Source of the DNA: an uncultured Clostridia bacterium
GTDB lineage: Bacteria > Bacillota > Clostridia > Christensenellales > Borkfalkiaceae
Reading direction: 5' to 3'
Length of the DNA: 6,813 bases
Assembly: GCA_900557285.1 (NCBI GenBank)
Contig: USSJ01000067.1
Location: forward strand, 1-6,813
Below the pieces are notes generated by a model. That model searched no databases and was not told the origin of the DNA. It saw only the letters and a program-made list of their open reading frames with translations. Within the stretch, counting starts at the first letter, position 1, and each line of letters starts with the position of its first letter. The translations under genes and the position numbers were made by a program. Positions 1-6,799 of this stretch are shown piece after piece.

Positions 1-32
1 GCCTGCCGAGGCAAATATTTGCCTCGGCAGGC
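1..32 (-). terminator. Perfect 32-bp palindrome, probable operon terminator
   Basis: Bases 1-16 are the exact reverse complement of bases 17-32. The RNA could form a GC-rich stem of about 14 bp with a loop of about 4 nt. It lies 134 bases beyond the GH43 stop, and no further gene is seen before the window edge, so a Rho-independent terminator for the minus-strand operon is likely. The T-tract that would confirm it would fall to the left of base 1 and cannot be seen. No T-tract follows on the plus-strand side. A bidirectional terminator between convergent genes, or a dispersed palindromic repeat, remains possible. Confidence 0.6.
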
Positions 33-61
33 GGATACAATGAATAACCAAAGGTAAAATT

Positions 62-90
62 CCGACCGTTTTTAAAATAAAACCAATCGG
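62..90 (-). other. Imperfect stem-loop in the 3' untranslated region
   Basis: In the minus-strand transcript the 12-nt arms at 90-79 and 73-62 pair at 11 of 12 positions, counting two G-U pairs and one G-A mismatch, around a 5-nt AU-rich loop. A short AATTTTA run follows. It could be a weak accessory terminator or a 3'-end protecting structure, but its AU-rich inner half may make it unremarkable. Confidence 0.3.
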
Positions 91-166
91 CTTTCAAGCT
101 CTTTGCTTTTATTGCGCCAACCCGATCCACACCCGAAAGCCCGACCCACGCTTTGCGTCTTATAAA

Positions 167-2251
167 TCAGGAAAGGAGCGAACCGTTGTTCTCACGGAAA
201 TCTCCGCTTCGGTTGGATGTTTCCGTTTCAATAAAAAACGTACGCTGCGCTTTGGTTGCATTTTTTGTGATCACAAAGACGCCGTTAACGCTCGCCAGAT
301 AATACTGTGAGTCTGCAATGCTCTGAAATTGCACACCCTCTCCGTTCTCTCCGACAAGCGTTCGGAACGTCATGTCGATCTTATCTGCCACGGCCTCTTT
401 ACTCGCGGGATCTTCCGAATCCTGCGTGATCACGATCTCGCCCGAGGTCGGATCCGCCCATATATACAATCCCGGCTTGTTGTACGCCTGAATAGAGACA
501 TAGGCTTCCCCCGTTTTACCATCCGGAACATACTTTGCTTCTTCGATCTCCCAAAGCATGTCGTCCGTATCGTCCAGATCGCTCTCCTGCCAAAGAAGCA
601 GATCGATCTTCAGCGGGTACAGATAGGCAGACCCCGAATCCTGCTGCGGATTTTTAAAATTGCGATGCGACAGCGGCATGCCGTTGCTGTCCGTGATTTT
701 GCTCGCAACCCCCGTCAGCCCCGTGGATGTTTCCGCCACGTATTTAATATAGCCGTTTTGGTCAAATTCCAGTTCCGCAATGCACGCCACGCGGCGGTAT
801 CCGCTCCCGTACGGCAGAGAACCGTTATGATAGATCATATACGTGCTTCCGCCGAAATCAAAAATCGCCGGATGATTCGTATTGGAAGTAGCCGTCGGAT
901 CCATCAGAAGATTGCCGTAATCCCACACCGCTTCCCATAACGTATCGTTCACGCTGTATGCAAGCGCTTCGCGCCAGCCCGCCGCATAGAACATATAGAA
1001 TTTCCCGTTTCGTTCATACAGATACGGCGCTTCCGTGAAAGTATTTCCGACCGGATTCTTGCTGTAACAATCCAGCCGCATGATGTCCCAATCGGCAGGA
1101 TCCGACGAATCTTTATAGCTCGTCTCTCCGCCGTAACAAGGCTGCTGCGTCTTGCGGTCGATCACCTTTATGCTTCCTGCGCCCGACGCACTGCGATCTA
1201 CGATCTCCAACGCGACCGAATACCCTTCCGCACGATACTCGCTTGTTGCGTCCGTGATCTCGACCTGCGCCATAAAACAATTGCTGTTGCCCCAGGCAAT
1301 ATAGAATTCATCCTTTCCGTCCTTGTCCGTATCATAAATCAGTGCAGTCGGATCAATATCGTTCCAGCGCGCTATATCTTTCGTGGCATCATCACGGTTA
1401 TCCGTCCACGAACTGTACACGAGCGGCTGACTGTAACAGGTAAACGGCCCCGTCGGATCTTTCGATACGGCCACCCCGATGCATTGATCCCCGTTTTCGT
1501 TCGCCGTTACCGCCCCCGCCGTTGTATCCGACCAGCAGCAGAACAGGAACCAATAATACCCCTCATACTTCACGACCTGTGCCGCCCATGCGGAATTATA
1601 ACTCTTGTTTGTCCACGGAACGTCGCGGATATCCATGATGATACTTTCCGCCTTCCAGCTTAAAAGATCCGTCGAAGAATAGCAGATCCATTCCGGCATA
1701 TTATACTCACCTGTTTTTGAAACATCGTGCCCTGCATAAAGATATACCGTTTCGCCCTCTTCTCCGCTCTCTACCAAAACCGAAGGATCCCCTGCATACG
1801 TCAGAACTTCTTTGTCGCCTTTCTGCCAAAGCGTACTCCCCGTATCCCAGGATGAATCATAACTGCTGTCGCCGACCCCGAATCCGCCGATCGGATTGCC
1901 GCCCGTACTTTTCTGAAGGCTTACTTCCTGCAATTCAGCCGTCACACTCGCAAACTGCGCCGTTAGGGTAATGTTTGCCTTCACTTGGAACGTATAAGGA
2001 TTCTGTTCGGAAACGATTGCACCGCCGGCCTCCCAACCGATAAAACGCTGCCCTTCCGGTATCGACGCCGTTACCGTGCAATCCGCATTCTCCTCATATT
2101 CTCCGCCGCCCGTTCCGCCGATCACGGTAACCGTATATTTCGGCGGTTCGCTCTCATTCTCTTTTGTTCCGCACGCACTCAAAAATACCGTAAACACCAA
2201 AATCGGCAGCATTGCCAAAATCAGCAACGTTCTGAAAATTTTCTGTTTCAT
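167..2251 (-). CDS. GH43 family glycosidase lipoprotein (arabinofuranosidase / xylosidase / arabinanase type)
   Basis: A 694-residue inverting glycosidase predicted to act on arabinose- or xylose-containing plant glycans at the outer face of the membrane. A hydrophobic signal (about 5-24) ends in the lipobox LSAC, with lipidation at Cys27. Residues 38-101 look like a divergent InlB-B repeat (IGWEAGG core), probably a spacer. The five-bladed GH43 domain spans about 145-510. Its catalytic triad is read as base Asp155 (YAGDPSVLV), pKa-modulating Asp300 (WNDIDPTALIYD) and acid Glu407 (FTEAPYLYERNGKFYMFY); His460 (TNHPAIF) fits the usual active-site histidine. The YLYAGHD segment and the overall layout recall arabinoxylan arabinofuranohydrolases, but subfamily and bond specificity cannot be fixed by eye. 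Residues about 584-676 resemble two repeats of an AbfB/CBM42 arabinose-binding beta-trefoil; a third is not evident. Third gene of the apparent operon, start 15 bp after the preceding stop with a GAGGGGG site; stop TGA. Confidence 0.93.
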   Translation of the reverse strand: MKQKIFRTLLILAMLPILVFTVFLSACGTKENESEPPKYTVTVIGGTGGGEYEENADCTVTASIPEGQRFIGWEAGGAIVSEQNPYTFQVKANITLTAQFASVTAELQEVSLQKSTGGNPIGGFGVGDSSYDSSWDTGSTLWQKGDKEVLTYAGDPSVLVESGEEGETVYLYAGHDVSKTGEYNMPEWICYSSTDLLSWKAESIIMDIRDVPWTNKSYNSAWAAQVVKYEGYYWFLFCCWSDTTAGAVTANENGDQCIGVAVSKDPTGPFTCYSQPLVYSSWTDNRDDATKDIARWNDIDPTALIYDTDKDGKDEFYIAWGNSNCFMAQVEITDATSEYRAEGYSVALEIVDRSASGAGSIKVIDRKTQQPCYGGETSYKDSSDPADWDIMRLDCYSKNPVGNTFTEAPYLYERNGKFYMFYAAGWREALAYSVNDTLWEAVWDYGNLLMDPTATSNTNHPAIFDFGGSTYMIYHNGSLPYGSGYRRVACIAELEFDQNGYIKYVAETSTGLTGVASKITDSNGMPLSHRNFKNPQQDSGSAYLYPLKIDLLLWQESDLDDTDDMLWEIEEAKYVPDGKTGEAYVSIQAYNKPGLYIWADPTSGEIVITQDSEDPASKEAVADKIDMTFRTLVGENGEGVQFQSIADSQYYLASVNGVFVITKNATKAQRTFFIETETSNRSGDFRENNGSLLS

Positions 2252-2256
2252 CTTTG

Positions 2257-2265
2257 CCCCCTCTT
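2257..2265 (-). promoter_or_regulatory. Ribosome binding site of the GH43 gene
   Basis: The minus strand reads AAGAGGGGG five bases before the ATG at 2251. It begins one base after the stop codon of the LamG lipoprotein gene (2269-2267), so ribosomes finishing that gene could restart here. This arrangement suggests coupled translation of the two lipoproteins. Confidence 0.75.
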
Positions 2266-2266
2266 C

Positions 2267-4123
2267 TTACTTACCCGCCAACGTATGCAGATCATCTGCC
2301 GCGTGCAGCATGCCGATCTCGTCCCGCGAAAGAACTCTGTTATACACGGTCAGATTCGCCGCATAGGCCACTTGGTTCCCGTCCGTACCCCAGTAGGAAC
2401 GGCCTATCCAGTTATCCTGCCCGTTCAAAACCGCATTCAATATTGCATCAAACCGATCGCCTGCATGGTAGACAGCCGCCCCGATACCGCCGTAAACGCG
2501 GTCTGTCGCCGCAGAACTTACATAAAATGAAACCGTGCGGCTGTACGGATCGAACACGACGGACGCCGTGATCCATTCCCCTGCAATGATCGTACAGAAC
2601 CGATTCGCCTCCGGGTACGTGTCAAACACATCCGAATTGTTCAACGTGATGCGAACCGTACCGCTTTCAAACGCAAAGAAAATACCCGTTCCGTTTTGGT
2701 ACCCATCCCCCGATGCCTTTGTCCCGAGCTGGAATATCCGCGCCCACGGTTTATAGAGCGTTTCCGCATACACGGAAACCGTCATGGTCAGCCCCGTCTG
2801 CAGCGTCGCTCCCTGCATGGCGTCCGCAGGTATCTTGAGCCCCGTCGTGGCGCTTGCCGAAGTGTCCCATCTGTCGCGGTCATGCAGCATATTTTCATCG
2901 AACAATTTTGTTCCCGTGATCCGCTGCTTCGTCGCCGCAAGAGATTGCGTTATGTCGGAATAAGAGGTGCCGTTCATAAACCGCACTTTCTCCGAAGAAG
3001 CATTCACAAGATTTTCTCCGCTTCCCGACAGCGGATATGCCGCAACCAGCCCATCCGTAAGATCGGGTTCCCGATAAAATGCCTCTAATGCTTCCAGCGC
3101 GGATTCCAAAGCCTGCGCCGCAGCGTCCACTTCCTGCTGCGAAGCTTCAAAATAATTCAAACCGCGCGCATTTTCAAGAGCTTGTTCCAGCGCTCCGTAA
3201 GTCTCCGCCCAACCGCCTGCCGACGTATCGTAATTTGATAAGGATAAGTTTTCCGCCTCTTCTTTGAGAGAGTTCAGGCGCGTAAAATCCGCATAATCCG
3301 CATTCACGCCCGCGATCTCTTCCGCAGTCAAAGCCTTTGCATACAGCGCCACGTTTTTCACGTTCATATCCGCCTGGCCCCAATAATTGTCCGCACAGCC
3401 CAGATGAAAATACTCCGCCGCATTGATAAATCCGACCGTATCGTAACTATAAGCGCCGCGGTCGCCGTCCGTATATGTATAGGTCTCCTGCAAAATACCG
3501 TTCAGATAAATTCTGATCGCGCTGCCGTCTACCGTCAGAATGTATTGAGAAAGATCCTGCATATTCAGCACACGGTCGGGTACTATATCATAATAAGCGC
3601 TCGTACTGCCCGTTTCGCCGTTCCTGTTCAGATGAAAACCGACTCCGCTTCCGCCCACACAGAAAAATTTTGCATCACACAAAGTCGGGTCCTGCGTCGC
3701 CGTAAACCCGAACATCGATTCATACTGGTTGATGAATGCACCTGTGACCGAGGCATTTATTACGACGGAAAAGCCTTCGCTCACTTGTCCTTTCAGAGGA
3801 TTGGAAACGGAATATGCCGCCATGTTTCCGTTCGCCAGAATTCCGCCCGTGATCGTAAGTCCTGTCCCCGTTCCGAGCACAACAGAAGTGCTTCCTTTGC
3901 TGACCGCTGTCCATTCATCCGCGTCAAAAGCCGCCGAAGTAAAATCATACGACGCCGTCGGAACGACCGCCCCTGTTGTTGTACTCAGGCCCTCATATTC
4001 AACCCGCTCCGTCGTTCTCTCCGCATCCTGCCGTGCGCAAGACGCCAGCGTCGCGCCGGGCAAAACCAAAAGCAATGCCAGCGCCGCCGCCGCGATCCGC
4101 ATCGGTATTCGCCTTAACTTCAT
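2267..4123 (-). CDS. Double LamG-domain lipoprotein with FIVAR-like spacer, putative surface glycan-binding protein
   Basis: A 618-residue predicted lipoprotein with no recognisable catalytic domain. The N-terminus has basic residues, a hydrophobic core (about 10-26) and the lipobox LASC, so processing by signal peptidase II and acylation at Cys29 are expected. A first LamG/concanavalin-like sandwich covers about 57-275 and closes with the typical strand-helix ending NVKNVALYAKALTAEEI. Residues about 280-350 are Ala/Glu/Leu-rich and helical, resembling a FIVAR spacer (SQQEVDAAAQALESALEAL). A second LamG-like domain covers about 355-610 and ends LTVYNRVLSRDEIGML. LamG-type folds bind glycans or occur in hydrolases. 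Here, between an arabinofuranosidase and a GH43 enzyme, a substrate-capturing role at the cell surface is the best inference. It could instead be an unrecognised hydrolase or an adhesin. The gene lies 47 bp after the GH51 gene and 15 bp before the GH43 gene; stop TAA. The ATG at 4123 is supported by AGGAGG 9 bases upstream. Confidence 0.88.
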   Translation of the reverse strand: MKLRRIPMRIAAAALALLLVLPGATLASCARQDAERTTERVEYEGLSTTTGAVVPTASYDFTSAAFDADEWTAVSKGSTSVVLGTGTGLTITGGILANGNMAAYSVSNPLKGQVSEGFSVVINASVTGAFINQYESMFGFTATQDPTLCDAKFFCVGGSGVGFHLNRNGETGSTSAYYDIVPDRVLNMQDLSQYILTVDGSAIRIYLNGILQETYTYTDGDRGAYSYDTVGFINAAEYFHLGCADNYWGQADMNVKNVALYAKALTAEEIAGVNADYADFTRLNSLKEEAENLSLSNYDTSAGGWAETYGALEQALENARGLNYFEASQQEVDAAAQALESALEALEAFYREPDLTDGLVAAYPLSGSGENLVNASSEKVRFMNGTSYSDITQSLAATKQRITGTKLFDENMLHDRDRWDTSASATTGLKIPADAMQGATLQTGLTMTVSVYAETLYKPWARIFQLGTKASGDGYQNGTGIFFAFESGTVRITLNNSDVFDTYPEANRFCTIIAGEWITASVVFDPYSRTVSFYVSSAATDRVYGGIGAAVYHAGDRFDAILNAVLNGQDNWIGRSYWGTDGNQVAYAANLTVYNRVLSRDEIGMLHAADDLHTLAGK

Positions 4124-4132
4124 TTCACTTTC

Positions 4133-4138
4133 CCTCCT
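4133..4138 (-). promoter_or_regulatory. Ribosome binding site of the LamG lipoprotein gene
   Basis: A consensus AGGAGG lies 9 bases upstream of the ATG at 4123. It supports that start over the in-frame ATG at codon 8 (4102), and initiation at 4123 also retains the basic residues of the signal peptide. Confidence 0.8.
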
Positions 4139-4152
4139 GTTTCATTTTCATC

Positions 4153-4166
4153 GGCCGAATCCGGCC
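4153..4166 (-). other. Small GC hairpin between the GH51 and LamG genes
   Basis: A perfect 5-bp GGCCG/CGGCC inverted repeat with a 4-base loop sits 4 bases after the GH51 stop and 14 bases before the Shine-Dalgarno site of the next gene. There is no T-tract, so it is not a convincing terminator. It could be an intercistronic RNA processing or stability element that separates the levels of cytoplasmic enzyme and surface lipoproteins, but the stem is short and may be chance. Confidence 0.35.
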
Positions 4167-4170
4167 ACTT

Positions 4171-6762
4171 TTAATCCAGAACAAAAACCGTCACGCTGTT
4201 TTTATCCAGTTTATAATCGAACGAATCTCCGCCGATCTTCACATTCGTTTCCGACGGCACGATGTTATGTTTTGCGCCTTCGTGCGTTCCGATCTCATTG
4301 ATCACGTTTTCGTCTTCATCCGACAGCGTGATCACTTTCGCGCAAGTCTTTTTATTGAAATTCTTAAGTTCCACATGCAAATCCTGCGCCGTTCCGCTCG
4401 CATTGACGACTTTCAGCCAAATCTTTTCTCCGTCCGTCGTCGCCGATTGAAATACCCGCTCATTCACGCGCCAGACATTCTTTTCAAACAGAAAATTCCA
4501 TTCCCCGTCTTTACAGAAATACGCGCTCATCTTTTTTTTGCCGTAAATAATTTTTAAAGTGTTCTTTTCCGGAGCATATCCTACAAATTTATCTTTTCCC
4601 ATCAGCTCGCAGACTGTCCTGATAAAATCCACCCGTTTGTCAAAGGAAACATCGTACCCTTTATGATTCTTTCCGTACTGGCAGCTCATGGAAAAAGCAT
4701 TGCAATCCATTGTCCCGCGATCTTCCACCCCGCGTACCCCGACGCCCACGATAAAGCTCTGCTCTCCTTTGATCCTGCGCATGTCAACTTCCACTTCGCA
4801 CGCAGAATAATCCCCGTCCAGCCAAAATCCGTTGAACGCGTCCGCCTCGTCGATGATCAGCTCGCCGTCCGTGATCCTTCCGCCCGCGGCGCGCGGAAAT
4901 GCCGTCCAGCCTCCCATGCCGTCTTTGAAATTATGGCAATACAAAAGTTTTCCGTCCCCGATCGCCCTGATACGTACTTCCCGTACCGCTACCTGCGTCG
5001 CGTGCGCGCCGATCAGGATGCCGCCCGCATTATCCTCGTCCGTTTCGCATACATCGTTCAATATGAATTTCCCCGTATTCCCCGCAAACATCTGCTGCAC
5101 AAAATAATTCGGCGTCCGCATGATATCGCGCGGATTAAACCAGATAAGATCCGGCGTCCATTTATAATTGGCAGTCGACGCAAAAAGCGGCGCAAAGCAC
5201 GTCAGTTTTACCACGTCGCTGTTCCTTTCACAACCCGTCAGAAACGCCGCTTCCGCGATCGCCGAACGCAGATTGTTCTCTCCGTTCAGACGCCCGCGTC
5301 CGTCGCTCATCGTGTGCATCGCATATTCGCCCATGAACACTTTCGCACCGTTTCGGTCATAACAATCATACCGCTTTGTATTGTCGATAAACCATTGGTA
5401 AGAATTGTAAACGTGCTCGTCTACGATCATGTCCCGATATTTTTCATTGATAATTTTCCAGTTGTCGTTCGAATCCTGCGGACGGATGTCCACGCCTGCC
5501 GTCGTAATCACCGTTATGTTGAACTTTTTCAAAAGATCCGTCTGTCTTTCGGCATATTCGTATTGCTGAAGCCCCATCAGGCACGCCGCAAAATTTTCAA
5601 AATATTCTCTGCCCCAGTTCTCGTTCCCGATCCCGACATACTCCAATGAAAAGGGCTCCGGATGCCCCATCCCGGCACGCACGCCTGCCCAATACGCTTC
5701 CTCTTTGTCTTCACTTTCCGTACTTCCTTTGGCAAAAAACAACAGATCCGCCACATTGTCGATCACTTCTTCTTTGAACATCTTCGTTCCGGGCATGATC
5801 CTGCGGTATCCTTCCCCGCGCTGCTCGCCCACGCGGATCTGACAAAGCAAACCGCAATGCACGACCGGCAACGGTGCCATTTTCAGATCTTCGCACAAAC
5901 AAAAATATTCATAAAAACCGACCCCGTACGATTGCATATATCCCCAGGTGTTTGCGATCTGCCGACGCTTTTCCAACGGCCCGACCGTGCCGCGCCAACG
6001 ATACTGATTTTCAAATACCTCATCCCCCTCCACGACGCAGCCGCCCGGAAAACGCAAAAACGACGGATGACATTCCTTCAAAACCTGCACGATCCGCGCC
6101 GAAAGTTTCCCGTTCCTGTATTTGTCCGCATCGCCCCAGACATCTTCCGGCAAGAGCGAGACATAATCCACCCCGATCCTGCCTCGTCCCCGAAACAAGA
6201 TCACCAGCCTGCCCATTTCCGTTTTCACAGCTTTCACCGAACAGCTGACTTTTTTCCACGTTCCGTCGTTCCCCGAAAGGACGATCTCCGATTTTGTCGT
6301 CAGCTCTCCGCGTGCACCGCGCAAATAAATCTCCGCCGTTCCTTCAAATCCCAAAGGCTTTACCCACATACTGAAATGGTATGTCTTGCCTTCGTCCAGC
6401 GCCATGCCGTAATTATTCCAGCAGCCGACCGCATATCCCGGATTTTCCAAACGGTAAAACCCTCCGACACACAGCAAAAGGTAAGACGGATTCGTAGGAG
6501 CAATCCCGCCTTCTGTACTGATAGAATGCGGGCCCGCCCCCGAAATATCCCAATATTTATCCTTCATCTGCCTTAATTCTACCGGCACCGTACAGTTGTG
6601 CGCATCGTAGGAAAGATATTCAAACTCAAACGAATTATTGATCACCATTTCCGCGTTCAGGCCGCCGTCAGCCGCCTGATTAATGTCCTCAAAAAATAAT
6701 CCGTATAAATGATCGCTGACCTTGATCCCTTGCTTTTTCTTGTCCAATGTATACCGAATCAT
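4171..6762 (-). CDS. GH51 family alpha-L-arabinofuranosidase, multidomain, probably cytoplasmic
   Basis: Predicted to remove terminal alpha-L-arabinofuranosyl groups from arabino-oligosaccharides or arabinoxylan fragments by the retaining GH51 mechanism. The 863-residue product opens with the GH51 segment GLFFEDINQAADGG (about 20-33). A CBM4/9-like beta-sandwich follows (about 57-207, ending in VDYVSLLPEDVW), then the barrel with FLRFPGGCVVEGD (about 235-247) and WGYMQSYGVGFYEYF. The acid/base is read as Glu381 in GIGNENWG and the nucleophile as Glu479 in FMGEYAMHT. The C-terminal beta domain (about 775-863) includes KIWLKVVNASG. About 165 residues (605-770) that resemble a concanavalin-like or DUF1080-like sandwich seem inserted just before it; short bacterial GH51 enzymes are about 500 residues. 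There is no signal peptide, unlike both neighbours. The start at 6762 has GGGAG 7 bases upstream; an in-frame ATG at 6804 has no such site. First gene of the apparent operon, stop TAA. The GH51 call is firm; the exact substrate is inferred. Confidence 0.93.
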   Translation of the reverse strand: MIRYTLDKKKQGIKVSDHLYGLFFEDINQAADGGLNAEMVINNSFEFEYLSYDAHNCTVPVELRQMKDKYWDISGAGPHSISTEGGIAPTNPSYLLLCVGGFYRLENPGYAVGCWNNYGMALDEGKTYHFSMWVKPLGFEGTAEIYLRGARGELTTKSEIVLSGNDGTWKKVSCSVKAVKTEMGRLVILFRGRGRIGVDYVSLLPEDVWGDADKYRNGKLSARIVQVLKECHPSFLRFPGGCVVEGDEVFENQYRWRGTVGPLEKRRQIANTWGYMQSYGVGFYEYFCLCEDLKMAPLPVVHCGLLCQIRVGEQRGEGYRRIMPGTKMFKEEVIDNVADLLFFAKGSTESEDKEEAYWAGVRAGMGHPEPFSLEYVGIGNENWGREYFENFAACLMGLQQYEYAERQTDLLKKFNITVITTAGVDIRPQDSNDNWKIINEKYRDMIVDEHVYNSYQWFIDNTKRYDCYDRNGAKVFMGEYAMHTMSDGRGRLNGENNLRSAIAEAAFLTGCERNSDVVKLTCFAPLFASTANYKWTPDLIWFNPRDIMRTPNYFVQQMFAGNTGKFILNDVCETDEDNAGGILIGAHATQVAVREVRIRAIGDGKLLYCHNFKDGMGGWTAFPRAAGGRITDGELIIDEADAFNGFWLDGDYSACEVEVDMRRIKGEQSFIVGVGVRGVEDRGTMDCNAFSMSCQYGKNHKGYDVSFDKRVDFIRTVCELMGKDKFVGYAPEKNTLKIIYGKKKMSAYFCKDGEWNFLFEKNVWRVNERVFQSATTDGEKIWLKVVNASGTAQDLHVELKNFNKKTCAKVITLSDEDENVINEIGTHEGAKHNIVPSETNVKIGGDSFDYKLDKNSVTVFVLD

Positions 6763-6769
6763 CCGCTCA

Positions 6770-6774
6770 CTCCC
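6770..6774 (-). promoter_or_regulatory. Ribosome binding site of the GH51 gene
   Basis: The minus strand reads AAAGGGAGTGAGCGG directly before the ATG at 6762, placing the GGGAG core 7 bases upstream of the start. This decides the start: the longer in-frame ATG at 6804 is preceded by an AT-rich stretch without a purine-rich site. Confidence 0.75.
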
Positions 6775-6790
6775 TTTCTTTATTAGCTCA

Positions 6791-6799
6791 ATTCTATCA
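6791..6799 (-). promoter_or_regulatory. Possible extended -10 promoter element of the operon
   Basis: The minus strand reads TGATAGAAT, which fits an extended -10 (TGn plus TAGAAT, one mismatch to TATAAT). It would start a transcript with a leader of roughly 20 bases ahead of the GH51 start. A -35 hexamer at 17-bp spacing would lie just beyond base 6813, so it cannot be checked, and the genes may instead belong to a longer upstream operon. Confidence 0.35.

Noticed and set aside
33..166. Possible small RNA or small protein between the GH43 stop and the palindrome.
   Set aside because: No ATG with a ribosome binding site and no promoter was evident on either strand; it is best read as a 3' untranslated region.
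329..940. A 203-codon plus-strand open frame opposite the GH43 gene.
   Set aside because: It overlaps the GH43 catalytic acid region and C-terminal domain, and its Arg-rich translation resembles no family I know.
3404..4117. A 237-codon plus-strand open frame opposite the LamG lipoprotein gene.
   Set aside because: Its reverse complement encodes a well-formed lipoprotein signal and LamG domain; the plus-strand product is basic and low in complexity.
4532..4539. A run of eight A residues on the coding strand of the GH51 gene, containing an in-phase A AAA AAG slippery heptamer.
   Set aside because: A -1 shift meets a stop within a few codons and would only remove the C-terminal domain. I saw no obvious stimulatory Shine-Dalgarno or stem-loop, so it is most likely a plain Lys-Lys-Lys run.
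4663..5649. A 328-codon open frame on the plus strand opposite the GH51 gene.
   Set aside because: The translation is rich in Arg, His, Pro and Ile with no recognisable domain, and it lies wholly inside a gene with clear catalytic motifs. It is an antisense shadow of that gene's codon bias.
5662..6576. A 304-codon open frame on the plus strand opposite the N-terminal half of the GH51 gene.
   Set aside because: Same Arg/His/Pro-rich composition with no domain features, and it overlaps conserved GH51 sequence throughout.
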